From Isosphaeraceae bacterium (GTDB taxonomy: Bacteria; Planctomycetota; Planctomycetia; Isosphaerales; Isosphaeraceae): a DNA stretch of 64,000 nt. This document shows positions 1 through 8,731 of this stretch, one piece after another. The notes under the pieces were generated by a model. That model saw only the letters and a program-made list of their open reading frames with translations. It had not been told where the DNA came from and did no database searches. Positions within the stretch are counted from its first letter, which is position 1, and each line of letters starts with the position of its first letter. The stretch covers positions 1 to 64,000 of the forward strand of contig JARLIH010000239.1 in the NCBI GenBank assembly GCA_031291845.1. The letters run 5' to 3'. The position numbers and the translations under genes were made by a program.

Positions 1-146
1 AACCCCGGGGCCTTTTAATACAATATTTGCGGGGGGGTGGGGGTAATGGGGGGGGGGTCGCCGGGGCGGGCCCCCCCGCCGGGGCGCGCGGCCGGCCAGC
101 GCCTCACCCTCCCAAGATCAGCCTACCCCCATAATACAGACCTTTT
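1..146. other. Low-complexity G/C homopolymer stretch at the window edge
   Basis: The first ~110 bases hold runs of seven to nine G or C and repeated GGGG/CCCC blocks unlike anything else in the window. No coding frame is visible downstream of the secY stop codon. Either a strong GC hairpin region or noisy sequence at a contig end could produce this; the mixed homopolymers favour a low-quality contig edge. Confidence 0.5.
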
Positions 147-1523
147 TCAGCGCTTACTTACCAACCCGCCGTAATTCCGCATGATCAGGTGGCTGTCGAT
201 CTTCTGCACCAGGTCGAGGCAGACGCTGATGACGATCAAGAGACCCGTTCCCCCCAGGAACGAGGCGATCGTGTAGTCGACACCGAGCGCGTTCTGCACG
301 ACCGACGGGATCACCGCCACCAGGCTCAAGAACGCCGCCCCGACGTAGGTGATGCGGAGCATGACCTTCTCGAGGTAGTCGGCCGTGCGACGGCCCGGCC
401 GGTAGCCCGGAATGAAGCTCCCGTAGTCCTTCAGGTTCTCGGCCATGTCCTTCGGGTTGAAGGTGATGGCCGTCCAGAAGTAGCAGAAGAAGTAGATCAG
501 CATGATGTAGAAGACGGTGTAGACATAGCTCTGCTTCTGGAACGAGTCAGCCGCCTCGCGGATGAACGAGGCAAAGGCCGACGCGACCGTCCACTGGTCG
601 GACTGCCAGCCCGCCGTGGCCCGTTCGAGCCCCTTCAGGATGAACGACGGGAAGATGAGCAGGCTGGAGGCGAAGATGATCGGCATCACGCCCGCCTGGT
701 TCACTTTCAGGGGCAAGTATTGCCGCGTCCCGCCGAACACCCTGCGCCCTCGCACGTGCTTGGCCGACTGGGTCGGGATCCGCCGCTGGCTTTCGGTGAT
801 CGCTATGACACCAACGACCACCGCGATAAACATCGCGATCAGGAGCACGATCTGGATGATGCCAATCTTGCCCTGCGTCGGGGTGAGCTGCGGCGACGCG
901 TTGTTCCAGAGGTCGCGCAGGGCCACCGGCATGCGGGCCAGAATCCCCGCCATGATGAGCAGGCTGATCCCGTTGCCGATGCCGTACTCGTCGATCTGCT
1001 CGCCGACCCACATCAGGAAGATGGTGCCGGCCGTCATGACTGAGACGCAAACAAGCCCCGGCCAGAACCCCCGGTGGTCGGGTAAGACCACGTTCATCTG
1101 GGGACTCATCATGTACTGCACCCAGAAGGCGCTCTGCACCGCGCATAATATTACGGTGGCGTACCTCGTGTATTCGTTGATCTTCTTGCGCCCGCTCTCG
1201 CCCTCCTTCATCATCGCTTCGAGCGATGGGACCACGCTCCCGAGGAGCTGGAAAATGATGGAGGCGGAGATGTAGGGCATGATGCCCAGGCCGAAGATCG
1301 TGCTCATGCCGATCGAGGTGCCGCCGAACATCGCGACGGTGCCGAACACCTTGCCCGCGGCGCTCGACTGCTGCTGCTCCTGCCAGCTCCGGAGCTGGGC
1401 CTGGTTCACGATCGGAAGCGGAATGTAGAAGCCGACCCGGTAGATGGCCAGGAACATGGCCGTCATCAGGATCTTGCGCTGGAGCTCGGGGACTTTGAAG
1501 AGGATCGTATAGAGCTTGCCCAC
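147..1523 (-). CDS. secY: Protein translocase subunit SecY
   Basis: SecY is the channel-forming subunit of the SecYEG translocon in the cytoplasmic membrane. The 458-residue product has the usual length and about ten hydrophobic segments. It carries the conserved GEQIDEYGIGNGISLLI segment and, near the C-terminus, the GYRPGRRTADYL loop that contacts SecA and the ribosome. The start is GTG, preceded by GGAG about 10 bases upstream. It is the last recognisable gene of the spc part of the ribosomal cluster, 134 bases after rplO. The genes that usually follow (adk, map, infA, rpmJ) lie outside the window. Confidence 0.97.
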   Translation of the reverse strand: MGKLYTILFKVPELQRKILMTAMFLAIYRVGFYIPLPIVNQAQLRSWQEQQQSSAAGKVFGTVAMFGGTSIGMSTIFGLGIMPYISASIIFQLLGSVVPSLEAMMKEGESGRKKINEYTRYATVILCAVQSAFWVQYMMSPQMNVVLPDHRGFWPGLVCVSVMTAGTIFLMWVGEQIDEYGIGNGISLLIMAGILARMPVALRDLWNNASPQLTPTQGKIGIIQIVLLIAMFIAVVVGVIAITESQRRIPTQSAKHVRGRRVFGGTRQYLPLKVNQAGVMPIIFASSLLIFPSFILKGLERATAGWQSDQWTVASAFASFIREAADSFQKQSYVYTVFYIMLIYFFCYFWTAITFNPKDMAENLKDYGSFIPGYRPGRRTADYLEKVMLRITYVGAAFLSLVAVIPSVVQNALGVDYTIASFLGGTGLLIVISVCLDLVQKIDSHLIMRNYGGLVSKR

Positions 1524-1657
1524 GGCGTAAGGTCTCCTCGCGCGACGGCGTTGAGGCGAAGAAGTGGGCTCCGCCCACCGGAAAGTGGATAAGGCGGGGT
1601 AGACCGGTCCCGGTCCACCCGCGCCTCATAATGGACGTCGGCGAGGGCGCGGATCGC

Positions 1658-2113
1658 TCAGGCAGCGACCACGACGGCCTGGCCGCCGGCCGCGGCGATC
1701 TTCGCGGCGGCCGACTCGCTGAACTTGGTCGCGTGCACCGTGAGCGGCTTGGTGAGCTCGCCGTCGCCCAGGATCTTGATCCCGTCGTCGTGGCGTCCCT
1801 TCACGATCCCGCGCGCCCGCAGGGCGGCCTCGTCGATCACCGCGCCCGGCTCGAAGCACGCTTCGAGCGACGCCAGGTTGACGATCGCGAAATCCTTCTT
1901 GAACGCGCCGTTGAAGAAGCCGCGCTTCGGCACGCGCCGGGCCAGGGGCATCTGGCCACCCTCGAATAGCGGGCTCAGCTTGAACCCCTGGCGCGAGCTG
2001 TGCCCTTTGTGGCCCTTGCCCGACGTCTTGCCGTGCCCCGAGCCGACGCCGCGGCCGATGCGCTTGCGCTTCTTGCGCTTCTGGATCCCTGTGTGAATAT
2101 CGTGGAGTTGCAT
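1658..2113 (-). CDS. rplO: 50S ribosomal protein L15
   Basis: L15 is a late-assembling protein of the large subunit. The 151-residue product begins MQLHDIHTG and has the Gly/Lys/Arg-rich N-terminal tail (KKRKRIGRGVGSGHGKTSG) typical of the family, followed by the globular domain. Its ATG overlaps the TAA of rpsE by one base (TAATG), which suggests translational coupling. That junction leaves no room for rpmD (L30), which lies between S5 and L15 in many bacteria. Confidence 0.97.
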   Translation of the reverse strand: MQLHDIHTGIQKRKKRKRIGRGVGSGHGKTSGKGHKGHSSRQGFKLSPLFEGGQMPLARRVPKRGFFNGAFKKDFAIVNLASLEACFEPGAVIDEAALRARGIVKGRHDDGIKILGDGELTKPLTVHATKFSESAAAKIAAAGGQAVVVAA

Positions 2114-2598
2114 TAGAGCGCCACCCCCCGCAGACGAGCCACCTCGTCCTTGGTGCGAAGTTTGTTCAGGGCGTCGATGGCCGCCTTGACGAGGTTCAGT
2201 TTATTGGTCGAGCCGTAGCTCTTGGTCAGGATGTCGGTGATGCCCGCCGCCTGCACGACGGCGCGCACCGCGCCGCCGGCGATGACGCCGGTACCGGGGC
2301 TGGCCGGCAGCATGACGACCCGCGCCGCACCGAAGCGGCCGATCACCCGGTGGGGGATCGTGCCCCCCCGCAGGTTCACGCGGTTCATCTGCTTGTGCGC
2401 GTCCTTCACCCCTTTTTCGACAGCCGGGGGCACTTCATTCGCCTTCCCGTAGCCCCAGGCGACCTGGCCTCGGCCGTTGCCGACCACCACCAGGGCGTTG
2501 AAGCTGAAACGGCGGCCACCCTTGACCACCGCCGCGCAGCGACGGATCGTCACTACGCTCTCGGTCCATTCTCCACGGTCACGCGTATCGGTCGACAC
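2113..2598 (-). CDS. rpsE: 30S ribosomal protein S5
   Basis: S5 sits on the back of the 30S subunit near S4 and helps decoding accuracy. The 161-residue product has the double-stranded RNA-binding N-terminal domain ([19 protein letters not shown]) and the C-terminal half with [13 protein letters not shown]. The start is GTG with GGAG eight bases upstream. It overlaps rplO by one base and follows rplR after 14 bases, as expected for a co-transcribed spc operon. Confidence 0.97.
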   Translation of the reverse strand: MSTDTRDRGEWTESVVTIRRCAAVVKGGRRFSFNALVVVGNGRGQVAWGYGKANEVPPAVEKGVKDAHKQMNRVNLRGGTIPHRVIGRFGAARVVMLPASPGTGVIAGGAVRAVVQAAGITDILTKSYGSTNKLNLVKAAIDALNKLRTKDEVARLRGVAL

Positions 2599-2612
2599 GA
2601 GGCGGGCTCCTT

Positions 2613-2981
2613 TTAGAACTGCAAACCCGCCTCACGGGCGGCGTCGGCCAGGGCTTGCACCCGACCGTGGTACTTGTAGCTTCGACGGTCAAAGCAAATC
2701 TTGTCAATACCGGCCTTCTTGGCCCGCTCGGCGACCACCCGGCCGACCGTCACCGCGGCGGCCTTGTTGCCGCCGTAGGGGTGCTGCGGCTTGATCTCGG
2801 GGTCGAGCGTGCTGGCCGAGGCCAGCGTCGTACCGGTTTCGTCGTTGACGACCTGAGCGTAAATGTGCTTCGAGCTGCGGAAGATCGCCAGCCGCGGGCG
2901 CTCGACCGTACCGAAGAGCCGCTTGCGGACGTGGCGCTGGCGCCGCAGCCGCCGCACCTGCACGAGTTTGTGCTGATTCAC
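2613..2981 (-). CDS. rplR: 50S ribosomal protein L18
   Basis: L18 binds 5S rRNA together with L5. The 122-residue product shows the Arg-rich N-terminus ([16 protein letters not shown]), the [18 protein letters not shown] core and the C-terminal [20 protein letters not shown]. The start codon is GTG; an AGGAAGG Shine-Dalgarno-like stretch lies upstream within a small GGAAGGTCCTTCC palindrome. It sits between rplF and rpsE, the canonical order. Confidence 0.96.
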   Translation of the reverse strand: MNQHKLVQVRRLRRQRHVRKRLFGTVERPRLAIFRSSKHIYAQVVNDETGTTLASASTLDPEIKPQHPYGGNKAAAVTVGRVVAERAKKAGIDKICFDRRSYKYHGRVQALADAAREAGLQF

Positions 2982-3105
2982 CGGAAGGTCCTTCCTGCGT
3001 GGGGTTCGAGGGGCGACCGATACCGACCGGGCGCCCAGCCCTTGGAAAATGATGGCCCTGCAAACCGAGCCGGCTCGAGAACGACAGGCCCAATGATTCT
3101 TGACG

Positions 3106-3657
3106 TTACTTCGAGCCGAACGCCTTGCCAGCCTTCCGGCGCACGGCTTCGCCCTCGTAGCGGATGCCCTTGCCCTTGTAAGGCTCGGGGGGCCGCGCCG
3201 CCCGGACCTCGGCGGCGAACTGGCCGACCGCCTGCTTGTCCGCGCCCGAGATCGTGATATGCGTCGCGTCCGGCACCGCGACGCTCACGCCCGGGGGTGC
3301 TTCGAGCACGATCTGGTTGGCGTACCCGACCTGGAGGGCCACGGTGTTCGCCTTCTTGAGCTGCGCCTGGTAGCCGACGCCCACGATCTCGAGCTTCTTC
3401 GTGTAGCCCAGGGTCACGCCCTGGACCATGTTGGCGATCAGGCTGCGTGTCAGGCCGTGGAGCGCGCGGTTCGGGCCGTCGTCGCCGGGACGCTCGACGG
3501 TCAGCTCCCGTGATTTCTCGTCGAACCGAACGGTCATCTCGGGCCGGTACGACCACGAGAGCTTTCCCTTCGGTCCTTCGACCTCGATCTTCGAGTCGGC
3601 CAGTGATAACTTCACGTTGGCCGGCACAGCAACCGGCTTGCGACCAATACGGGACAT
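3106..3657 (-). CDS. rplF: 50S ribosomal protein L6
   Basis: L6 lies near the factor-binding site of the large subunit. The product is 183 residues when started at ATG 3657 ([16 protein letters not shown]); the longer upstream open frame lacks homology and is not used. The two L6 domains are visible, with the C-terminal [14 protein letters not shown] motif followed by RRKAGK. A 124-base gap follows before rplR, longer than usual. Confidence 0.96.
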   Translation of the reverse strand: MSRIGRKPVAVPANVKLSLADSKIEVEGPKGKLSWSYRPEMTVRFDEKSRELTVERPGDDGPNRALHGLTRSLIANMVQGVTLGYTKKLEIVGVGYQAQLKKANTVALQVGYANQIVLEAPPGVSVAVPDATHITISGADKQAVGQFAAEVRAARPPEPYKGKGIRYEGEAVRRKAGKAFGSK

Positions 3658-3773
3658 GTTTGGGTTCTTCCTCTCTAGCACGGCGAGCCGACGGCAGTCG
3701 GGCAGGGATCGTTCCCTCCCCTCGCCCGAGCGGCGCTGGGTGCTCTTTGTGCGTTCGGGTGTGCGCGTCCGCC

Positions 3774-4169
3774 TTACTCGACCAGGGCCAGGACCTCGCC
3801 GCCGACCTTCTCGGCCCGGGCGCGGCGGTCGCTCACGACCCCCTTCGGCGTGGTGAGGATCCGGATGCCCATCCCCCCGAGCACCGGCCGCAGATCCTTG
3901 TAGCTGCTGTAGACCCGGCAGCCGGGCTTGCTGATCCGGTCGATCCGGGTGATCAGGCGCTCGCCGTTGGGCCCGTACTTCAACTCGAGCCGCAGGGTCT
4001 TCGCCGGGACCGTGTCGAGCTCGTGGAAGTCCCAGATGTACCCCTCGTCCTTCAAGACCTGCGCGATCCCTTTCCGCAGTCTGGAGGTCGGCATTTCGAC
4101 GGTGGGTTTCTCGATCCGGACCGCGTTGCGGATCCGGGTGAGCATGTCGGCAATCGGGTCGGTCATCAT
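3774..4169 (-). CDS. rpsH: 30S ribosomal protein S8
   Basis: S8 is a primary 16S rRNA-binding protein. From the first of two consecutive ATG codons (4169 or 4166) the product is 131 or 130 residues and begins (M)MTDPIADMLTRIRNA, the family signature. The C-terminal half contains GVRILTTPKGVVSDRRAR-like sequence (here GIRILTTPKGVVSDRRAR). An in-frame upstream extension of seven residues is unlikely to be used. Confidence 0.96.
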   Translation of the reverse strand: MMTDPIADMLTRIRNAVRIEKPTVEMPTSRLRKGIAQVLKDEGYIWDFHELDTVPAKTLRLELKYGPNGERLITRIDRISKPGCRVYSSYKDLRPVLGGMGIRILTTPKGVVSDRRARAEKVGGEVLALVE

Positions 4170-4285
4170 GGCGGAGGCATGTCCCGTCAACCGCTACGGG
4201 TAACGCGCCGGCCCGGCGAGACAATCGCGGGGCGGCCACGTCGGCGCAGCGGGGAGTCACTCACAACAACCAGCGCACTGGGCGC

Positions 4286-4471
4286 TTACCAACTGGCTTT
4301 CTTCACACCCGGAATCAGGCCGCGGCTGGCCAGGTTCCGGAAGCAAATCCGGCAAATGCCGAACTTGCGATAGACAGCGCGGGGACGTCCGCAAAGCTTG
4401 CAGCGGTTCCGGTGCCGGACCGCAAACTTCGGGGTCGACTCCGACTTGATCATCTGGGCCTTGGTCGACAT
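4286..4471 (-). CDS. rpsN: 30S ribosomal protein S14, zinc-binding short form
   Basis: S14 is a small subunit protein of the 30S head. The 61-residue product is the short zinc-binding (C+) type, with two CxxC pairs (CKLC and CRIC) around the linker and the terminal [15 protein letters not shown] that marks the family. It lies between rplE and rpsH, its usual place in the spc operon. No second, zinc-free copy is in the window. Confidence 0.96.
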   Translation of the reverse strand: MSTKAQMIKSESTPKFAVRHRNRCKLCGRPRAVYRKFGICRICFRNLASRGLIPGVKKASW

Positions 4472-4532
4472 AGCAAACTCACCCGTTCAAAGGACGGCAG
4501 CAAACTGGAGATTTTTTTGGGATCGGACCGGC

Positions 4533-5105
4533 TCAGCGCCCCCCCGGCCCGGCCCCCGAGGCCAGCGGCTGGCGGAACGGCATGCCGAACGACTTCAACA
4601 ATTCGCGGGCCTGGTCATCGCTGTCCGTCGTCGTGACGATCGTGATGTCCATGCCCTGCGTGTGGTGCATCTTGTCGGCGTCGATCTCCGGGAACACCAC
4701 CTGCTCGGCCAGGCCCAGCGTGTAGTTACCGTGCCCGTCGAAGCTGTTTGGGTTCACCCCCCGGAAGTCGCGAATACGAGGCAGGGCCACCGAGATCAGG
4801 CGGTCGAGGAACTCGTACATCCGCTTGCCGCGGAGCGTCACTTTGCAGCCGATCTCGTTCCCCTCGCGAAGCCGGAAGCCGGAGACCGACGTCTTGGCCT
4901 TCGTGATCAAGGGCTTCTGCCCGCTGATCCGGGCCAGGCTCTCGACGGCAACCTCGAGGATGGCCTTGTCTTGCGTGGCGCGGCCGACACCCATGTTGAT
5001 GACGATCTTGTCCATCTTGGGGATCGACATCTTGTTCGCGAGGTTGAACTTCGTCGCCAGGGCCGGCGCGACCGTCGTGTTGTACTGATCGAGGAGACGA
5101 GCCAT
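4533..5105 (-). CDS. rplE: 50S ribosomal protein L5
   Basis: L5 binds 5S rRNA and contacts the 30S head. The 190-residue product starting MARLLDQYN shows the family segments [26 protein letters not shown] and [18 protein letters not shown] directly precedes the ATG (5108), so the true start could be one codon earlier. A 63-base inverted-repeat element separates it from rplX. Confidence 0.96.
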   Translation of the reverse strand: MARLLDQYNTTVAPALATKFNLANKMSIPKMDKIVINMGVGRATQDKAILEVAVESLARISGQKPLITKAKTSVSGFRLREGNEIGCKVTLRGKRMYEFLDRLISVALPRIRDFRGVNPNSFDGHGNYTLGLAEQVVFPEIDADKMHHTQGMDITIVTTTDSDDQARELLKSFGMPFRQPLASGAGPGGR

Positions 5106-5136
5106 CACCTATCCCTTCTTCTGCTCAGAAGACCCC

Positions 5137-5199
5137 TCGCTCGCGCTTCCGGTTAGTATGCCGGAGATGCCGCATTCCACTAACCCGAAGCGCAAGCGA
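5137..5199. repeat. Inverted-repeat element between rplX and rplE
   Basis: Arms at 5137-5157 and 5179-5199 pair over 19 of 21 positions (right arm core ACTAACCCGAAGCGCAAGCGA, minus its last base in the stem end) around a 21-base loop. The hairpin lies in a 108-base gap inside the ribosomal operon, in the transcribed direction, without a T-tract. It is not related in sequence to the other two repeat families here. A dispersed REP/MITE-like element or a processing site are both possible. Confidence 0.7.
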
Positions 5200-5213
5200 C
5201 GAACCAATTTCCA

Positions 5214-5582
5214 CTAAGACTTCTTGGCCGCCCGCGCCGGCTTGGCCGGGCCGACGTTGCCCAGGCTGGCCGAGCAGCTCTTGCAATAGCGTTGCTTCTG
5301 GCCCGATTCCGTGAACCGGTGGCCGACCCGCACGCCCCGCTTGCAGCTCGGGCAGAAGAGCATCACGTTCGAGACGGCGATCGGCATTTCCTTCGAAAGC
5401 CGGCCCCCCTGCTGGTTCTTGGCACTCGGCTTGACGTGCTTGTAGACGCGGTTGACCCCCTCGACGACGATCTTGTTCTTCTCGGGGAGGACGCGCAGCA
5501 CCTTGGCGATCCGGCGATTGGAGGGCGTGCCCTTGTCGTCGCCCGTCAACACCTCGACTTGGTCGTCTTTGCGAATGTTCAT
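5214..5582 (-). CDS. rplX: 50S ribosomal protein L24, zinc-ribbon form
   Basis: L24 initiates large-subunit assembly. The 122-residue product begins MNIRKDDQVEVLTGDDKG, a KOW motif, and ends with a CPSC...CKSC zinc-ribbon-like segment, a variant known from L24 proteins of several phyla. A basic Ala/Lys tail closes the protein. It follows rplN in the canonical order and is separated from rplE by an inverted repeat. Confidence 0.96.
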   Translation of the reverse strand: MNIRKDDQVEVLTGDDKGTPSNRRIAKVLRVLPEKNKIVVEGVNRVYKHVKPSAKNQQGGRLSKEMPIAVSNVMLFCPSCKRGVRVGHRFTESGQKQRYCKSCSASLGNVGPAKPARAAKKS

Positions 5583-5646
5583 GGTCGGCTCGCTTCGGCT
5601 CGGTCTGTCGTTGGGCCCGGTCGGGGACGGTCCGCCTGCGGCGCCG

Positions 5647-6027
5647 TCAAACCACCTCGGCGGCCAGGCTGATGATCTTCATGAACTGGCGGTCGCGCAG
5701 CTCGCGGGCGATCGCCCCGAAGATGCGCGTACCGCGCGGGTTTTTCTCGTTGTCGATCAGGACCACCGCATTGCGGTCGAACTTCACATAGGAGCCGTCG
5801 TTGCGGCGGGTCGAGTTGCGCACCCGCACGACGACGCAGCGGACCACGTCGCCCGCCTTCACGTCGCCCCCCGGCGAAGCCTTCTTGACGCTGGCGATGA
5901 TGACGTCACCGAGGCCGGCCGTACGGCGCTTGTAGCGCGACGCGCTTCCCCCGAGGACCTTGAAGCACATCACTTCCTTGGCCCCGGTGTTGTCGGCCAC
6001 GTCGAGCCGAGTTTGCATCTGAATCAT
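5647..6027 (-). CDS. rplN: 50S ribosomal protein L14
   Basis: L14 lies at the subunit interface. Starting from ATG 6027 ([19 protein letters not shown]) the product is 126 residues, close to the usual 122. An open frame continues 23 codons upstream but that part runs through the inverted-repeat element and has no family similarity. The motif [17 protein letters not shown] and the [10 protein letters not shown] ending are diagnostic. Confidence 0.96.
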   Translation of the reverse strand: MIQMQTRLDVADNTGAKEVMCFKVLGGSASRYKRRTAGLGDVIIASVKKASPGGDVKAGDVVRCVVVRVRNSTRRNDGSYVKFDRNAVVLIDNEKNPRGTRIFGAIARELRDRQFMKIISLAAEVV

Positions 6028-6038
6028 GGGACACCTGC

Positions 6039-6109
6039 TTTGTAGGGTGCGACTAACGCACCGCATTTCCCTGAGCCACCAACTCGGTGCGTTCAACGCA
6101 CCCTACAAA
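6039..6109. repeat. GTAGGGTGC-family inverted repeat between rpsQ and rplN
   Basis: Outer arms TTTGTAGGGTGCG (6039-6051) and CGCACCCTACAAA (6097-6109) pair perfectly over 13 bases. Inner arms AACGCACCG (6055-6063) and CGGTGCGTT (6085-6093) pair perfectly over 9. The same arm sequence recurs at 24073-24135 and 58067-58120. This copy fills nearly the whole 92-base gap between two ribosomal protein genes and is transcribed with them. Confidence 0.85.
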
Positions 6110-6119
6110 ATCGACGACG

Positions 6120-6455
6120 TCACCCTTCGGCCCGCGGAGCCTCACCTTCGCCGGCCAACGCTTGCTGCGCACCCGGACGGACGATGCGGACGATGCGCCA
6201 GCGCTTCGTCTTCGAGAGCGGCCGGGTCTCCATGATCTCGACGAGGTCGCCGACGTGCGACTGGTTGGTCTCGTCGTGCGCGTGGCAGACCGTCCGGCGC
6301 TTCAGGAGCTTGCCGTACTTGGGGTGCGGGACCAGCTTTTCGATCTCGACCCGGCGGGTCTTGGTCATCTTGTCGGACTTCACGACCCCGATCTCCGTCC
6401 TGCGTGGCAGGCGGGCGGCGGCGGGGGAAGCGGGCAGGGGCGTCGGTTGGCTCAT
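6120..6455 (-). CDS. rpsQ: 30S ribosomal protein S17
   Basis: S17 is a primary 16S rRNA-binding OB-fold protein. The 111-residue product is longer than the usual ~85 because of a Pro/Ala-rich N-terminal extension of about 20 residues and an acidic/Gly C-terminal tail. The core shows GVVKSDKMTKTRRVEIEKL, CHAHDETN and GDLVEIMETRPLSKTKRW, all characteristic. The start could be shorter, since no clear Shine-Dalgarno site precedes the first ATG. Confidence 0.94.
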   Translation of the reverse strand: MSQPTPLPASPAAARLPRRTEIGVVKSDKMTKTRRVEIEKLVPHPKYGKLLKRRTVCHAHDETNQSHVGDLVEIMETRPLSKTKRWRIVRIVRPGAQQALAGEGEAPRAEG

Positions 6456-6481
6456 CGCGTGTACCGGTCGATAAAGGTGTG

Positions 6482-6715
6482 TTAGGAGGTCGTCGCGGCC
6501 GCGGCGACGGCCGACCGCTCGCGTTCGATCTCGCGGAGCCGCAGGATCGTCTTGATCCGCGCGACCTCGCGCCGGGCCTTGATGATCTCGCTGGGCGCTT
6601 CGAGCCGTTCCGTCTCGCTCTGCAGCCGGAGACGGAACAGGTGCTGCTGGGTTTCCTTCAGGAGCAGGTCGAGCTGCTCGTCATTGTGGTCGCGGAGCTC
6701 GGCGGCCTTGGTCAT
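6482..6715 (-). CDS. rpmC: 50S ribosomal protein L29
   Basis: L29 lies at the polypeptide exit tunnel. The 77-residue product is a helical hairpin with the family motif LKETQQHLFRLRLQSETERLE and IKARREVARIKTILRLRE. It sits between rplP and rpsQ as in other bacteria. Confidence 0.94.
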   Translation of the reverse strand: MTKAAELRDHNDEQLDLLLKETQQHLFRLRLQSETERLEAPSEIIKARREVARIKTILRLREIERERSAVAAAATTS

Positions 6716-6771
6716 GGCTCACCTCCGGGGATGCGTCGCGTCGGGGTTGACTGAGAGTGTGCTTGCGTTGG

Positions 6772-7191
6772 TCAGATCGTGGGCCGCCGGGTGACGAACC
6801 GGCAGTGGACCGGCAGCTTGTGGGCCACGCGGGCAAGCGTGGCGCGGGCGAGCTCTTCGCTGACGCCGGCGAGCTCGTAGAGCACGGTCCCCGGCTTGAC
6901 GACGGCCGCCCAGTACTCGACTTCGCCCTTGCCCTTACCCATGCGGGTCTCGGCTGGAATCGAGGTCACGCTCTTGTGGGGGAAGATCCGGATGTAGAGC
7001 TTCCCACCCCCCTTGACCGACTGGCTGGCCACGACGCGGCCGGCCTCGATGGTCTGGGCGCTGATGCGCCCGGGCTCGAGCGCCTGGAGGCCGTATTCGC
7101 CAAAGGCGACGTAGTTGCCGCGGGTGGCGTTACCTTTTACGCGGCCTTTTTGGCTTTTTCGGTACTTGACCCGCTTGGGCATCATGGCCAT
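6772..7191 (-). CDS. rplP: 50S ribosomal protein L16
   Basis: L16 helps form the A-site tRNA pocket of the large subunit. The 139-residue product contains [37 protein letters not shown] and [17 protein letters not shown]. The first ATG (7191) is preceded by GGAGG at nine bases and is preferred over the internal ATGs at 7185 and 7182. The gene overlaps the end of rpsC by 62 bases in another frame. Confidence 0.96.
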   Translation of the reverse strand: MAMMPKRVKYRKSQKGRVKGNATRGNYVAFGEYGLQALEPGRISAQTIEAGRVVASQSVKGGGKLYIRIFPHKSVTSIPAETRMGKGKGEVEYWAAVVKPGTVLYELAGVSEELARATLARVAHKLPVHCRFVTRRPTI

Positions 7192-7840
7192 CGGTGCCGC
7201 CCTCCGCCTTCAGTAAATGGTAATCGCCCTGGTTGACCCAAACTTTGATTCCGATGTGCCCCTGCGCCGTCTTGGCCTCGGAGAAGCCGTAGTCGATCTT
7301 GGCGCGGAGCGTGCTGAGGGGGATCGAGCCGAGGTTCGCGCCCTCGGTCCGCGACATTTCGGAACCGCCGAGGCGACCCGAAAGCTGGATCTTGACCCCC
7401 CGGGCACCGCCGTCCATCGTCTGCTCGAGCGCCCGCTTGATGGTGCGGCGGAAGCTCGAGCGTTTCTGGAGCTGCTCGGCGATGTCTTCGCTGATGAGCT
7501 GCGCATCGATCTCGGGGCGGGTGACCTCCTCGATCTTGATGTCGATCCGCCGGCCGGTGAGCGTCTGGAGCTCTTCCTGCAGCTTCTCGACCTCGGCCCC
7601 CTTCCGCCCGATGATGATGCCCGGCCGCGCGGTGAAGAGAATGACCTTCACGGCGTCCCGCGTGCGCTCGATCTCGACCTTGGGGATGCCGGCGTAGCTG
7701 TACTTCTTCTTGATGAACTTGCGGATCTTGAAGTCCTCGACCAAAAGGCCGGGGAACTCGTGCTTGGAGGCATACCAGCGGCTGCGCCAGTCCTCCATGA
7801 TGCCGACGCGGAAGCCGGTCGGTCGAATTTTTTGGCCCAT
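7130..7840 (-). CDS. rpsC: 30S ribosomal protein S3
   Basis: S3 lies at the mRNA entry channel. The 236-residue product has the N-terminal domain (MGQKIRPTGFRVGI), the KH motif GIIIGRKGAEVEKL and the C-terminal domain with GARGVKIQLSGRLGG. After the usual end of the fold (GIKVWVNQGDYH) it continues for about 20 residues as a basic tail ending KKPKRPRKR. That tail is encoded by DNA that also encodes the first 20 residues of L16. Confidence 0.96.
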   Translation of the reverse strand: MGQKIRPTGFRVGIMEDWRSRWYASKHEFPGLLVEDFKIRKFIKKKYSYAGIPKVEIERTRDAVKVILFTARPGIIIGRKGAEVEKLQEELQTLTGRRIDIKIEEVTRPEIDAQLISEDIAEQLQKRSSFRRTIKRALEQTMDGGARGVKIQLSGRLGGSEMSRTEGANLGSIPLSTLRAKIDYGFSEAKTAQGHIGIKVWVNQGDYHLLKAEGGTDGHDAQAGQVPKKPKRPRKR

Positions 7841-7874
7841 AAGTGCGCGTCCCTTTTTTTTCGTTCGTTGGCGG

Positions 7875-8258
7875 TTATGCGTTCTGGCTCGCCGTCGACT
7901 CGGCCGGCAGCTTCGTGAGGTCGGCCAGGCCGATCGTGATGTGCGCGCTGCGCCTGCGAATCAGGTAGGCCATGCCGCGTGCCCGGGGCATGAGCCGCTT
8001 GAACATCGGGCCGCCGTCGCCGCGTGCGTCGACGATCACCAGGTCACCGACGTTGCGGATCCCCTGGTCCTCGGCATTCGCCATGGCGCTCTTGAGCACC
8101 TTCTCGATCATCCGCGCCCCGCGGTGCGGCATGTACTTCAAGATGTCGACGGCGTCGTCGGCGTACTTGCCGCGCACCAGGTTGAGGATCGGCCGCAGCT
8201 TGAGCACCGAGGTCCGAGCAAAGCGGTGCTGCGCGGTATAGTCTGACGAGGGATTCAT
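7875..8258 (-). CDS. rplV: 50S ribosomal protein L22
   Basis: L22 lines the peptide exit tunnel. From ATG 8258 (MNPSSDYTAQHRFARTS) the product is 127 residues. The body shows LRPILNLVRGKYADDAVDIL, the long loop and the GPMFKRLMPRARGMAYLIRRR hairpin segment split here as FKRLMPRARG. An upstream extension to 8303 is open but has no family similarity. Confidence 0.95.
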   Translation of the reverse strand: MNPSSDYTAQHRFARTSVLKLRPILNLVRGKYADDAVDILKYMPHRGARMIEKVLKSAMANAEDQGIRNVGDLVIVDARGDGGPMFKRLMPRARGMAYLIRRRSAHITIGLADLTKLPAESTASQNA

Positions 8259-8328
8259 GGCCGTGATCTCACGCCAACGGGTCTCGGGTGCGGAGCTCCG
8301 CACCGCCTTGGTCGATTCTTGGGTTCAC

Positions 8329-8613
8329 TTACCGCTTGGCCGGGGCTTTCCCGCCCTTACCGCCGTGGCCACGGAACGTCCGGGTGGGCGCGAACTCACC
8401 GAGCTTGTGCCCGACCATGTCCTCGGTCACGTACAGCTTGATGAAGTTGCGCCCGTTGTGAATCGCGAAGTTCTTGCCGACGAACTCGGGCACGATCGTG
8501 CAGGCTCGCGCCCACGTCTTGATCGGCTCGCGGTTGCCGCTCTGGTCGGCGCGGTACACCTTCTCGAGCAGCCGCTCGACGACGTACGGGCCTTTTTTCA
8601 GCGAACGTCCCAT
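8329..8613 (-). CDS. rpsS: 30S ribosomal protein S19
   Basis: S19 is a 30S head protein bound to S13. From ATG 8613 the 94-residue product starts [15 protein letters not shown] and contains [20 protein letters not shown] and [19 protein letters not shown], all typical. Eight further upstream codons are open and probably untranslated. Confidence 0.96.
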   Translation of the reverse strand: MGRSLKKGPYVVERLLEKVYRADQSGNREPIKTWARACTIVPEFVGKNFAIHNGRNFIKLYVTEDMVGHKLGEFAPTRTFRGHGGKGGKAPAKR

Positions 8614-8731
8614 CGGTTCTTGATCCCGGTCCTTCAAGGGCCGCAGTTGCGGGCGACGGATTCCGAAACACTCACAAAATTAGACGGCGAGGCCAGCCGG
8701 AGCGCCGGCGGCGAGACACCCGGCTCGGGCG

